DNA of 64,000 nucleotides from Myrica gale (lineage: Eukaryota; Streptophyta; Magnoliopsida; Fagales; Myricaceae), in assembly GCA_963930655.1 (NCBI GenBank), contig OZ005616.1, positions 11,436,001 to 11,500,000 of the forward strand, written 5' to 3'. Each line of letters starts with the position of its first letter. The first letter of the stretch is position 1. Under the pieces are notes generated by a model. That model had not been told where the DNA came from. It did not search any database and worked only from the letters and a program-made list of their open reading frames with translations. Below are positions 22,795 to 35,300 of the stretch, piece after piece. The position numbers and the translations under genes are program-made.

Positions 22795-24640
22795 CTACAG
22801 CAGAATCAAAAGGTCCTTCCCCAATTATTGTCAGGGAAAGGAAAATTTACAGCAAAATTGCACTCAATAAAAATCTGCATACACTTTTAATACTATTGGT
22901 TCCTTAATCATCATTTGCCAGAAATTGTGACAACTGTGCTTACAATAGTTATATTAGAGCATCTTGTAATTAAATAAACTTATCTTTATCTTGTCATGGC
23001 AATTACTCTTATCCTGTTGATTATACTGTTTTATCTCTAGCTTGTGGTTAGAACTATCTTAAAGAGGTCATCCCTCTAAATTGGGCTTCTATCTCTAGAG
23101 TCTATAATGAATGTGAACCTCAAGCAGGAGGGACACTTCATACTCCCATGGTTCTCTTATTTTCTAATCTTCAACTTTCCTCTATATTAGAGCTCTAATG
23201 ATTCTCACTATTCTTAATTTCTGTTCCTTAACCAATACCTATATGGTGTTTGCATCCCACCAAAATTTTGGCCTAATAAAATAACTACAAAATAATATCT
23301 CTTTCCCCGTCAAATCATCTCTTTCATTACAATAAACATACAAAAAATTAATTCAAATCATCTCTCTCTTTACTACAGCACCTCAACACCAACCCAACTT
23401 TTCATTATAAGTCGTTCATTTTCTAAAGAAGGGTGAATGGAATGGGTGGGTTGATTAAAGTTAAAAAACCCTAGTTCCCTTCAAGATAATTCTTCGGAAT
23501 GAATACACTTTGGAGCCTCTAGCTATGAGGGTTATTAACATTTAGCACTCCAAAATACCATTTTTGTCACATTTTATCTAACAACTATTGATCTCAGATA
23601 CATTGCACCCTCGGTCATAAGTTTCTATCAATTTGGACTGAAAGTAAAATTTTTTAGCTATGAAATAACAACGAATCGGAGTGTGAACTTCCATAATTTG
23701 AGGGTGCAAAGTGTATTTATCCCCTAAGGTTAACTAGTAGATTGATTTTACAAATTCATTTAGGTCACAACATTTTTGTATGTTATACGTTCTCTATCAC
23801 AGGCTTATTTTTCCCACAACCTTTTTACCATTCCTACTTACTTGATGTTGGGTTACCCTTTTCGCATATGACTTTCAAAGAAAGCAAATGGTCCCTTGGG
23901 TTAAGAGAATCTAGATAGCTAATCGTTGAAGATTAATAGCCTGGAAGACATATAGATGTGTATTTTGTTCCATTGGCTACTGTTTTGTTAGGGAACAAAT
24001 CTGACGTCTGTAAAGCCCAGAAGTGTTGGACCCACATCCCAGCATCACCGAAAGGAGTTGCTCTTGGTGATTGATCATATTTGAGATTAATGTTTTTGAC
24101 AAGAAGTATCCTTCTGGAAATCAGAGTTTTCTATTGCATGAATTTTGGTGGAATGAAAGGTTTCTTCTTTTGGGAAACAAGAATATGTTAGGTAGACTTT
24201 TTGTACAGATTTATAATGATTGTCTTAGCATTCAGTCCAATGAATGAACTGACAGTGAAAACCACTTCATCATAATATCAGCTAAACCTTCTTAGTAGCT
24301 GTTAGAAATGGCTTCGATAACAACAGCCCAAGTTTTGATGATTTACGATTTACAGTTTCCTTCTCTTTCTTTGGATGGAAAAGAAAGAAGAACAAACATA
24401 TATAAATTCATCCTATTCTTTCGTTTCTATTTATATCTTGTACCTATTTTTCTGGGCAAAAATTAGGAAGTCGCATGGAATTCAAGAAAAACTAACCGTT
24501 CAGACTTCAACATAGCATCAAGTTCTATTCACAATGTTTCGAACGACAACGGGCAACTGCCCTCTCCAGTAATAGCAGCAACTTTCGGAAGGAAAATTGA
24601 AGGAATGTGCTGACATATGGGGCGAGATTGATGAACTAAC
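22795..24640 (-). other. Probable leader intron of FRF gene A
   Basis: It runs from a donor (CCACAG|GTTAGT, boundary at 24641/24640) to the acceptor next to the ATG. The upstream exon would be about 24641-24720. Inside, near 23500-23740, are phrases typical of MITE ends (GGGTGCAAAGTGTATTTATC), but no complete element is clear. A transcript read is needed to fix this structure. Confidence 0.4.
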
Positions 24641-24719
24641 CTGTGGAAAAACGGCTACGTGGAAGAAGCCGTTGCTGAAGGGAGTGCAACTGGGAAACCA
24701 ACCCTAGACCGAGATTGGC

Positions 24720-25700
24720 AATTCAGTGGCGGAGACAAGGGGGGCGGGCAGGGACCACCGCCCCCAAAACAAAATTTTTTCATTCAAATTCCATTATTGC
24801 CCTCCAAAAACAAAGGGTGCTTTTTTGCGATAAAAATTTCACAAAATATTTCACCAACTCCTAATAAAATACTACAATATAATCTCTCTCTCCCATTAAA
24901 AAATATAAAAAATTACAAAAAATATAAAAATTACATCCCTATTCACTTTTTCACTAAATCCATTACCAACACTAAACTCAATACCAAAAATTTTACAACA
25001 CAAACATAACCTAAATTCCATTCTAGCCCTCCAAAAATCTTTGGAATGCTTTCAGCAACCAAAATTTTGGCTCTTTAAAATCTTATCATTATTTCAAAAA
25101 TATCTCTTTTCAATTTTTCACAAACTAATAATTTTTTTATTTTTTTCTACTCTTCAATAATTTTTTACTTTTTTACCAACTTTTTTACTCTCTTTTTACT
25201 TTTTATTTTTAATTTTTCATCAAATTATGTACCTAAAATTTTAACCTTCCTATAATTTTGTTACTCAAACATGTGTTTTGGAAAATATTTATCTTATATA
25301 GTAATTGTGCCCCTAAAACAATTCTCATTCAAATTACATTCTCTTAAATTTTTTGAATTAGAATATTTTTGCACCAAGATAAAAGAAGAATTAGGTTTTT
25401 TATTTTTCATTTTAAATTCAAGTTAAGAGATTGCACCAACCATTATAAATCTTAACTAAATGATACAATAATTAATTTAAATTTTGTAAACTAGCACAAA
25501 CTTTTGAAAAAGAAAAAAATGATATAATTAATAATAAGATGCTGAATTCTCTCAAATAATATCATCAAATTTATTTTTAGCTTCTTTTTCTTTAATCAAC
25601 AAAATCAAATATTTTGTTGCAACTCAAACTTGTATTTTTTTTTATATATAAAATTATAGTATTTTTTATTCACCTGAATTTGCTTTTTTTCATATATGAG
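24720..25700. mobile_element. AT-rich dispersed repeat with CAGTGGCGGAG end
   Basis: It starts CAGTGGCGGAGACAAGG at 24724. Two segments recur elsewhere in the window: about 24835-25010 resembles 53295-53455, and about 25320-25640 resembles 54525-54840 through many short shared words such as ACCATTATAAATCT and CATTCAAATTACATTCTC. It has no coding capacity. Probably it is one old non-autonomous element with another nested in it. Confidence 0.5.
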
Positions 25701-25946
25701 TGCTAAATTTGTGTCCCCGTGTAAAATTGGCATGGAGACCGAGCTCTGCATTGTCCCAATAACGGGTCAGCTCCGATCTCTTTTGGCCGCCAAACCCAAT
25801 CAGAGCAACACCGCCCGACCCGACTCAGTAGGATCGCGTTCGGGCGGGCTCAATAAGCAGTTATATAGGATCGGGTTATCTGGGTCGGTATGGGTTAACA
25901 GTAAACGTACCCCGTACGGACCCGACTTGAACCATGAACACCCCTA
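25701..25946 (-). mobile_element. Probable hAT-like element end
   Basis: GC-richer DNA with GACCCGAC, CGGGTTATCTGGGTCGG and a right end TGAACACCCCTAG. The reverse complement, CTAGGGGTGTTCATGG, resembles starts of plant hAT-type elements. The other end was not found. Confidence 0.35.
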
Positions 25947-26199
25947 GAGTTAGCGGGAAGCTTAGGGAAAAAATAAAAATAAAAATGGATTTAGCGAGAG
26001 ATTTTCTCAGTTACTGTGTTTGTGTCTTTTTTTAGGGTATATTTGGACTCAATAATTTGAGCTCAAAAATTTAGATTTAATAATAAAAAATTTATTACAT
26101 AATTTTTTATTATTATAATATTTATTAAAAATCTTTTATTTCTTCACTATCTACCCATTCCCGTAACATTTTTTTATTTTATAATATTTTTCAAATTTC

Positions 26200-26426
26200 A
26201 AAACCTTTAAATGTGTAGTGTAACATGTGTGCCCGACTACCCGTAAAAAAATAGTGCAACGTGTCGTTCTTGTGAAACTGCGGCGCGGTGTTACAACTCC
26301 GTACAGATACAGCAGGCAGATTAGCAAACCATCTGAAGCAAAGGTGGCTCCTCTTTCCAACCGAAGCCCTCTCATTTCCCGTCGCTTTCGCTATTACGCA
26401 CCCAAATATAACCTAAAGATTTTCCG
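26200..26426 (+). promoter_or_regulatory. Possible leader exon of FRF gene B
   Basis: The region is less AT-rich than its surroundings and ends at a possible donor (TTTCCG|GTGAGA, 26426/26427). Gene B has an acceptor at 32345 just before its ATG, so an upstream exon must exist; this is the nearest candidate I see left of the intervening copia. The choice among several GT sites here is uncertain. Confidence 0.3.
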
Positions 26427-26981
26427 GTGAGAGTGAAACTAATGTCTTAAATATTTGGATATTCTGAATTTTTTTTCCTTAAGTGATAATTTGAAAATTC
26501 AAAATTCCCCCCCTCTTCTTGTTAGGTTCGTTTCTCATGATTTAGCTTGATCCCTAGAATTTATTTTCAGCTATTGATCAGAGCTCTGTGTACGGGTTCA
26601 GTTTATTCATCGAAATTCTCTGCGGTTCGTAAAGTTCGTCTATTCTCGTGATTCTTATTGAAAGGCTTATTCAAAGAGGGTAATGTTAATTATGAATATC
26701 GATTTTGGGATCTTGCTTCAATTACATTTTGTTCGAATTCTTTAGCTCCTACTGGTTTCTAGTTTCGTTGTAAGTTATTTAATGCTCATTTGGTTGTAAA
26801 GAAAGTTGAAGGGGCAATGAAAATAAGGCAAGAAGAAAATTAAGGCCTAATGTGTGTCTTCGGTTCCATTTCCAGATCCTTTTTTTCGGGTTTGGAAAAG
26901 CAAACGTGAATTAATGAAATAATTCTTAGAAAACTGAAGAATTGTAACATGATTATTGTTACTTTTGTTGCTCAAGAAAGC

Positions 26982-27249
26982 TATTACGATTGCTACACAC
27001 CTTACACAGGATTACACAACCAGATTACACAAGGATACTACAACGGGCACTTGATATTTTCCTTCCTTAGATAAAAACGGCACTATTCACATTTATTTTG
27101 CTTTCCCTCGTTTACTTATTTCCTTCTTTACACACAGATCTCGTGGGATTCAATTCCACCAATTGTCTTATATATTCATGTACAGAATACGTTCAATAAA
27201 CATATAGCATTCTCAAATCTCTCGAATTTGCCTTCTCCAAATATTAACA
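26982..27249 (+). repeat. 5' LTR of copia-2
   Basis: About 268 bp. From 27048 it matches the 3' LTR closely (TTTCCTTCCTTAGATAA, CTTATATATTCATGTACAG), apart from substitutions and an 18-bp length difference near 27120. The first 66-70 bp have no counterpart in the 3' copy. The left border is inferred from the AAAGC repeat. Confidence 0.75.
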
Positions 27250-27262
27250 TGGTATCAGAGCA
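27250..27262 (+). other. Primer-binding site of copia-2
   Basis: TGGTATCAGAGCA follows the 5' LTR directly and complements initiator tRNA-Met. Confidence 0.88.
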
Positions 27263-30200
27263 GTGAAATTTTTTCTCTCCATGTCTAGCTCTGAATCTGA
27301 TTCGGAGGTCTCTCCTCCCACTCCGTCCAAACCTCATCTGGATGCCTCATCTCCATATTTTCTCCACTCTTCAGACTACCCTGGTGCTACCTTAGTTTCC
27401 ACCCTCCTCAATGGTGATAACTACCTCAAATGGTAGCGAGCCATGAAAATTGCCCTCAACGCCAAACACAAACTTGGTTTCATAGATGACTCTCTCCCAA
27501 AACCGACCTCTTCCTCTGCCGATATTCAACTGTGGGACGCTGTAATGATATGGTTTTGTCACGGATTCTCAATTCCATTGACAGATCCATTTCCGACAGC
27601 CTTCTATACCACGACAGTCCTCGGGGTGTATGGATTAATCTCCAAGACCGGTTCTCGCAATCCAACAACCCCCGCGTTTTCCAATTGAAACGGGACATTT
27701 CTCTTCTCACCCAAGACACCAAATCTCTCTCCATGTACTTCTCCCTCATTTTGGATGAGCTCTCCATTCTCCAACCCGTGCCCCATTGCAGTTGTGGTGC
27801 TCTCAAAGATATTCAACAACTCAATGAAACCGAACGTACCTTTTAGTTTTTGGTTGGCCTTCACGAATCCTACGACTCCATCCGCAGCCAAATCCTTGCC
27901 ATGGACCCTCTGCCTCCTTTGTCCAAGCTCTATTCCATCCTCCATAAAAAAGAACGTCAACGATTGTTGCATCTTCCCTCTCCTCCACCAGATGCTGCTA
28001 CAATGGCTGCCAACCGCCCTCCTTTCCGCCCAGATTCACGTGGCCGTGGCAGAGGACGCCCCAAGTGCTCCTACTGTAACCGTGATGGACACTGGCAAGA
28101 GCAGTGTTACCGCGTCCACGGGTTCCCTCCAGGCCATCGCAACGCCTCCCGTCCTCCTCCCGACTCAGCCGACGGTTCTTCCTCTTCGGCGCATCAAGTC
28201 TCCACACTTGGTGCCCCTCACGCAAATGGCCTCTCCAATCTCACGAGTGACCTAGTCCAGCAACTTATGGACTTGCTGAATTCCAAAAATGCCCCTCCAG
28301 TCAACACTGAGCCTCCTTCGGTCAACTTTGCTGGTAACATTGTGTCCTGCAACTCTGCCTCTTTATTTTCTTCTACTGAATGGGTTATTGATTCTGGAGC
28401 GTCTGATCATATGGTTTCTCAATTATCCAATCTTACTAACATTCATTCTCTTGCTCAACCTTGCCCTATTAAATTACCCACTGGTGAAATTGTTTCTATT
28501 ACGCAATCCTGGACCGTCCATTTGGCTCCCAATTTATTCTCCACGGTGTCCTTTATGTTCCTCAATTTAAATTTAACCTTCTCTCCATTAGTAAACTCAT
28601 TACTGATCTCAATTGCGTTGCTCTTTTTTCCTCACACTTTTGTATTTTTCAGGACCATGCCATGAAGAGGTTGATTGGAACGGATGAAGTTCGCGATGGA
28701 CTCTACTATTGCAAATTTCCCTCGGTCACCGCTCTCCATTCTCATCGTGTTTCGCCACCTCATTTATGGCACGCTCGCCTTGGTCATCCTTCTATGCATT
28801 ACATTTCTAAAACTCTTAATGTTTCATCTGCTATTTTTCCTTGTGATATTTATGCCCGTGCTAAACATACTCGGTTACCATTTTCAATAAATTTGAATAA
28901 AAGCACATTTTGTTTTAATCGCATCTATTGTGACATTTGGGGTGACTATTCCACGCCCTCTCTTTCTGGCGCTCATTATTTTCTCACTATAGTCGATGAT
29001 TACTCTTGCACCACATGGGTTTATTTAATGCAATTCAAATCTGACGCATATCGTTGTCTCAAAAAAATTTTCGCATTCGCTCATAATCATTTCACTTCCT
29101 CTGTTAACTTTATTCTCACCGATAATGGTCAAGAATTTCTTTCTCATAAAATGCAACAATTATTCCATGATCATGATATTTTTCATGAAAAGACTTGCGT
29201 CCCCAACAGAATGGCGTTGGTGAACGTAAACATCGCCATCTCCTTAATGTGGTTCGATGTCTTCGTTTCCACGCCCATCTGCCTATCACTTTTTGGGGGG
29301 AATGCATTTTGACTGCTATTTATCTTATTAATCGCACTCCTTCTCCTAGTCTTAATCATAAATCTCCTTACGAACTTCTCTTTCATAAACCTCCCTCTTA
29401 CACTCACTTACGTGTTTTTGGTTGCTTATGTTACGCTCATACTATTTCTTCTCATCGTGATAAATTTTCTCCCTTGCTAAACGTTGCATATTTCTTGGTT
29501 ATCCTGCTCACCATAGTGCTTATCGAGTTTTTGATCTCGACACTCGTCAAACCTTCATTTCTCGGGACGTCACTTTTGAAGAACATCTCTTCCCTTATCA
29601 CAATCGCGCACTTCATCCTTCCTCTGATCCCGTCCTCCCTCTCCCCGTTCCCGACCTTCCTCCCTCTCCTTCAGCCTCCCTTCCATCTAATCCACCCTCG
29701 GCCCCTCTCACCTTCCCACCTCTCCTGATACCTCCTACCCGACCCCGTCGTCCAATCACTACTCCTGCCTATCTTCGTGATTACATCTGTCCGACTCTTC
29801 CTTCGTCCATCCCGACTCACTCCTTCTCTCACCCTCCCTTAGGTACGGCTCACTGTCTCTCTTCTCATTTATCTTATCATCGTTTTAATATTGGTCATTT
29901 AGCTTTTCTTTCTTCATTAGCGCAAAATGATGATCCCACATCTTATTCTGCTGCGATCCGCCATGCTCATTGGCGTGATGCCATGGCCACTGAACTCACC
30001 GCTCTTGAAGCCAATCACACTTGGACTTTAGAGCCTCTTCCTCCAGGTAAGAAACCTATTGGCTGTAAATGGGTCTTCAAGACCAAACTTCGAGCTGACG
30101 GTTCTATTGAACGTTACAAAGCTCGTTTAGTTGCCAAGAGTTACACTCAAGTAGAAGGCCTGGATTATCACGACACTTTCGCTCCTATTCCTAAACTTGT

Positions 30201-31344
30201 CACTGTCAGATGTGTCCTTGCAGTTGCGGCCATCAAACATTGGACGCTTCATCAATTAGACATCCACAATGATTTCCTTCACGGTGACCTTGACGAGGAA
30301 GTCTACATGCTCCTGCCTCCTGGCTCTTGTAGTAAGGGGGAGTCTCGTGTTTGCCGCTTGTGAAAATCGCTTTAGGGCCTCAAGCAAGCCTACCGGAATT
30401 GGTTTTCAAAGCTTTATTCCGTCCTCCTTGCTGCCGTTTTCATCAGTCCCAGGCTGATCATTCTCTTTTTACTCATTCAAAAGCCTCTTCATTTACTCTC
30501 ATCCTTATCTATGTTGACGATATTCTTGTGGCAGGTAATGACCCCTCGCACATCAGCTCTATTAAAGATTTTCTTTGGCACCGTTTCCGCATTAAAGATC
30601 TTGGTCCCTTGAAGTATTTTTTGAGCTTAGAAGTTGCTCGCTCTCCTTCTGGCATTTTCCTCAATCAACGGAAATATGCCCTCGATATCCTCACAGACAG
30701 CGGTCATCTCGGTACCCGCCCTGCTCACACTCCGATGAAGCAAAATCTCAAGCTCACCGACACCACTGGCGACCTTCTCCCGGATCCAAGCATCTATCGT
30801 CGCCTCCTCGGCCGCCTCATCTACCTTACCATCACTCGTCCCGACATTGTTTTCGCTGTCAACGTTCTCAGTCAATTCATGCACACTCCTAGTCAGCCCC
30901 ACTATGATGCTGCACTTCGCATCCTCCGCTACCTTAAAGCTACTCCTGGTCAAGGCCTCTTTTATCCTATTGAGAACAGTTTCCAAGTCTTCGCCTACTC
31001 CGACTCCAACTGGGCTAGCTGTCCTACTACTCGCCGCTCTACCACTGGTTTCTTTATCCAACTTGGCACTAGTCCTATTTCTTGGCGTACCAAGAAACAA
31101 CCCACTGTCTCCCGTTCTTCTGCCGAAGCCGAATACGGTGCCATGGCCTCTACTACGTGTGAACTGACTTGGCTCCGTTCTTTGCTCATCGACATCACTG
31201 TTCCTCATCCTTAGCCCATGCACATCTATTGCGACAACCAGGCTGCGCTCCACATCGCCAAAAATCCTGTTTTCCATGAACGCACCAAACACATCGAGAT
31301 TGACTGCCATCTCGTTCAGGAAAAGCTTCGCAGTGGTTTCATCA

Positions 31345-31687
31345 CTCCAGCCTAGGCCTGTCCAAGTTCCGGTCCGGGCCGGTTCCGGTCCGCGATTTCA
31401 CCGGTTCGGTCTGGGCCGGTTTGGATCGGTTTGAGCCATGCCATTTTGGGCCGGTTTTTGGGTGGGCCGTGCCATTTTGGGCCGGTTTTGGGGTTGGGCC
31501 GTGCTATTTTGGGCCAATTTCCGGGTTGGGCCGGTTTAGTGAGGTATACTCCGGTCTAAGTCCGGTTTTCCACATGGATAACCCGGTACCGGACCGGAGT
31601 ATACCGGTCTCGGTTCGGTTTGTCCAAAACCGGTCCTGTTCAGGTCCGGCCGGTCCGGCCGGTTTGGTGGACAGGCCTACTCCAGCC
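31345..31687. mobile_element. hAT-like MITE inside copia-2
   Basis: A 327-bp GC-rich element (31353-31679) with perfect 12-bp terminal inverted repeats TAGGCCTGTCCA / TGGACAGGCCTA. It is flanked by the exact 8-bp duplication CTCCAGCC at 31345-31352 and 31680-31687. Eight-base duplications and TAGGC-type ends fit the hAT superfamily. It interrupts the RNase H frame, which resumes in phase once the element and one duplication copy are disregarded. It therefore inserted after copia-2. Confidence 0.9.
31435..31529 (+). repeat. Three short tandem units within the hAT-like MITE
   Basis: Three units of about 31-32 bp begin at GCC(A/G)TGC in 31435, 31466 and 31498, each with TATTTTGGGCC-like or CATTTTGGGCC-like text and a TGGGTTGG-type end. 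Confidence 0.7.
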
Positions 31688-31792
31688 CATGTTCCTGCTT
31701 CCCAACAACTTGCCGATATTTTCACCAAAGCATTGGGCCGCGACTTATTCAACACTTTATCTTGCAAGTTGGGCATTTCGAACCTTCATGCG

Positions 31793-31975
31793 CTTGATAC
31801 TTTCCTTCCTTAGATAACAACGACACTATTCACATTTATTTTGCTTTCCCTTGTTTACACTTAGATCTCGTGGATTCAATTCCACCAATTGTCTTATATA
31901 TTCATGTACAGAATACGTTCAATAAACATATAGCATTCTCAATTCTCTCGAATCTGCCTTCTCCAAGTATTAACA
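31793..31975 (+). repeat. Truncated 3' LTR of copia-2
   Basis: About 183 bp, starting at CTTGATACTTTCCTTCC and ending ATTAACA. It joins directly to the end of pol, so the end of the polyprotein frame (to TAG at 31811-31813) reads into LTR sequence. The missing first part of the LTR and the absent polypurine tract imply one deletion after insertion. Confidence 0.75.
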
Positions 31976-32358
31976 AAAGCATAAAACTTAATTTCACCGC
32001 ATATCACATTTTTCTTTATTGGCTTTGGTTGAACTGACATAGAATTACATATCAAGAAACGCGAGAGACACCAAATTCCTTTACTTTTTCTTTTCCTCCT
32101 TAACATATGGATGCTACTTGGGTCATCAGTATTAATAGATTTACTGCATAAGGAAAATTTTTCTTCGGATTAGTTTCTACAATCTGATTTGTAAATTACT
32201 TGAAATCCACGAGCTGTGTAGTTTAATCTGGTTCATACTTATCTGAATTTGTTGTACTAGAATCAGTTCTCTCCGTAAGTAGTAAATGGGTTGTTGTCAA
32301 TCACATGCTTTGAGGGGGCCTTATTTTATGGTGTTTGCTATGCAGTTCAATAGTGCAT

Positions 32359-35300
32359 ATGGAAGCAGAGGATGGAGATGGGCGAATAGAAACTTCTTCC
32401 AAAGGGGAACCAATTACGTTTAGAGTTGACACAGATCAAGAACCATATGAGGGTATGCATTTTGAATCAGAAGAGGCTGCTAGAGCATTCTATGCTGAAT
32501 ACGCCAAAAGAGTAGGATTTGTAACCCGTGTGTTGTCATCCCGGAAGTCTGAGCGTGATAGGTCAATTATCTCACGGGGGCTTGGATGTAGAGGGAGTTC
32601 TGTTAATCAAAAGCAACAGCGAGAGGCTTGCACAGCAATGTTTATGTTGAAAAGAGAGAAGCCTGGGAGATGGGTGGTTAGAAAATTTGTGGGGGACCAC
32701 AATCATCCGTTGGTGGGTCAAGTGCGAAAGACTCGTCGGACACCTGTAAGCTTGTCTTGCTTTGAGTAATTCCTCCTTTTTGGTAATAAAGGAATTCTAT
32801 TTATCATTCAATTGCATGGTACTTTTTAGCTTATGTAAACCTTTAATGTGATTTTGATGCATGCCATGATATGGAAAATTTATCATTGGTTTTGTCGCTG
32901 AAGAGGTTCTAGCTCCATCTTTGACCAGCTTGCAAACATGTTTGTTCATGGGAAAATTAGAATACTATAGGAGAATATGGATCTTTCGAAATGCTCTTTG
33001 TTAGAGACTAATTTCTTAGAATGAAAGGAGCCATGATGCCCTGTTCATTCAGAGAACCTTTTCCCACAGCATTCTTTGGTGCTTTTTTGTTTCAATGTTT
33101 CTTCTTCACCTGTTCTAAACAAAATCCCTTTTGTTCTCATTGAGGTATCTCCTTCTTTGGCTATTTTCTCAGTGCTTGATTTCTCATGGAATTGGAGATA
33201 GTTCTTCTCTCTCCAGAGTTGCTCCTTTGCTTGTTGATAGTGAACATGTCCTCTCTTCTAATCTATGGCCAACAGTGATTAAGCTGATAGGCATGCACAT
33301 TTAGGGAAAACATTCCATCATAAGCTCTTCTATAAGAAGAAGTTATAAGGAGGGGTCAGGATTTTAAAAAACAAATCCATTGGCCAAAGTTAGCTAAAGT
33401 CAAGTCAAACTAAGCTCTTTATCTCATCTCGTTAAATGAGACGGTCAAATTCAGACCCTTGGATTTGTTTTTTTAAATCTTGACGGGTGCTTATAATATC
33501 TTAAAACAAACAATCTTATAATGGAATCCCTGCCCTGCACATTTAGGTCTGAGATCACGCTTCCTGATTGACAATATTTGTGGAAAATGACCGAATGCCT
33601 TGGCCATGTGTCTCCTTCTCATTAGATAGAGCTACCGAATCAAGCTATACAGGGTATGAAATCAATATACAAGGTATGCAATCAAGTATCAAACTATGCA
33701 AGGAAAGAAATAAAGTATTTGTTGCCTATACACAGCTGTAGTATAATGGTGAGTTAAGATGAAATAAAGCTGTCCGTTGACATGGAGATGATTTGTGAGC
33801 TGGAAATTGGGAGATTTAATGGACAGCGAAGTTGTCTGTTGACACTGATAAGTAAGTAGGCACGATCACGATGATCTATGCAAGACAATGCGGCCCTTCC
33901 CCATTGCTGCCTTCTCTCTTTTTCTGAGTGTAGGGTCTACATTTCCCTACCCATAAAAAGTTATTTTATTAGCATTGTAATGTCGACTCTGACCTGGAAA
34001 TAAATTGACTCCAAGGGACCAACTTTGCCTTTACCTTGCTATGATGCATTCCTCTATGGTAATTTGTGAAGTCAATATAAAAGACCTCTGGCCTTGTTTT
34101 TACTAGTTTTAAAAAGCTCTCTGTTTTGAATTTTCAGCGGTATATTTACCTGATTTGAAAATGGCGTTCTGTTCTATCCCTCTTGGTTATTTGTATCTGA
34201 AAATTATGCAGAGCATCTGCTTTGAGCTTGATTAACAGGGTTTTGAGAGAAATATTTGTCTCCAATGTTAATAGCAATGACATCCACCTTCACAGTTTCA
34301 ACTGGCTCCTCCCTTCTAGGATTTATCCAAACCCTAAACGGAAGGAAAGAAAAAAGAAACAGGAAATGATACCTTTTCCAATTGGCTCCTGGACAAGGAT
34401 AAATTTTTCTTGGGATATCCTGAAGCTTCCTATGCTGAGAGACCTAAAGTGTAGGACTTATTTAAGACTTTTTTGAAGGAGGATGTTTTGAGTTAGGTAC
34501 TTATGGAAATTGGGCTAGAGAATCTGCTATCCAATTGTTTCAACCCACTGATCACAAACTCAAATGTCAACCATCTCATGAATATATTCATGGCCCTCTC
34601 CAAAGACAAATCCTTGCCATTAACCAACTCAAAATTCGTTTTTTCAGGAATGGTGCTTCAACTAAACTGTTTCAAGTCTCGTTTGCTGCAGGATTCACAT
34701 AACCACTGGACAGTCATTTCATATTTGCTTTTTGAATGAAAATAGAAGTCAAAAACCGATATGCTGTTATGGAAAGAAATGTTTCTTATTTGTTCTCCAG
34801 TCCTTGTGATAATTTTGAGAAGTAAACTAAGTGAATTGGATTTCTTTGGGGATTACCTTTAAGGTGTTAGGACTCAAATGGAGTTTGTGTGCAGGTGCCA
34901 TTTTTCAACCCTTTGAAGTATAACAATAAGTTTCACCTTGCCTGTAAACACCACTTAACCTACTAAGTTCTGAGGAACCTGTAGACACCACGATCGAGAC
35001 ATTATAATCTTTCCTAAGTATCTATTGAAAAATAATTTCAATGAGACAAATTGCACAATTTCGAAGGATAAAAGGTGCAGTTGATGTGTTTTAAAGACAC
35101 TATAGTCAAAGAGTTCAGAAATTTAGTAGGGCTGTTACTCAACAATGTCGACTTTTTTTCTTGCAAAATATGCAGCTCTTTGTTTCTTTTACACCGAAAG
35201 AATTTCAGCTATCTTTGTTGTTTTCAATAACTTCCATCCATGATTGTTGTGGGAGTTTCCCAGTCATTTGTGTTTAGATGGTAACGATCTACTTAAGTGG

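Larger units (their letters stand above)
27281..31770 (+). pseudogene. pol: copia-2 gag-pol, multiply broken
   Basis: It starts at an ATG (27281, MSSSESDSEVSPPTPS). A TAG at 27434-27436 interrupts gag early, and a frame change follows near 27540 with another stop near 27845. A CCHC knuckle is intact at 28066-28107 (CSYCNRDGHWQEQC). The protease motif DSGASDHM lies near 28390, and integrase (LGHPSMH, then IYCDIWG and TDNGQEF, then [10 protein letters not shown]) is split across frames at about 28660-29460. Reverse transcriptase spans about 29980-30830 with YVDD at 30510-30521. RNase H ([30 protein letters not shown]) reaches 31352 and resumes after the inserted MITE. It cannot make a functional polyprotein. 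Confidence 0.92.
26977..31980 (+). mobile_element. Decayed Ty1/copia retrotransposon (copia-2)
   Basis: The body is 26982-31975, flanked by the 5-bp repeat AAAGC (26977-26981 and 31976-31980). The left LTR would begin TATTAC, consistent with a TG start that mutated to TA, and both LTRs end ATTAACA. Gag-pol is broken by several frameshifts and stops. The 3' LTR lacks about its first 68 bp, and there is no polypurine tract before it. A 327-bp MITE sits inside the RNase H region. The sequence is unrelated to copia-1 beyond shared domains. Confidence 0.88.

Noticed and set aside
30627..31310. 227-residue minus-strand frame
   Set aside because: Antisense to the RT/RNase H region of copia-2 and without any domain.
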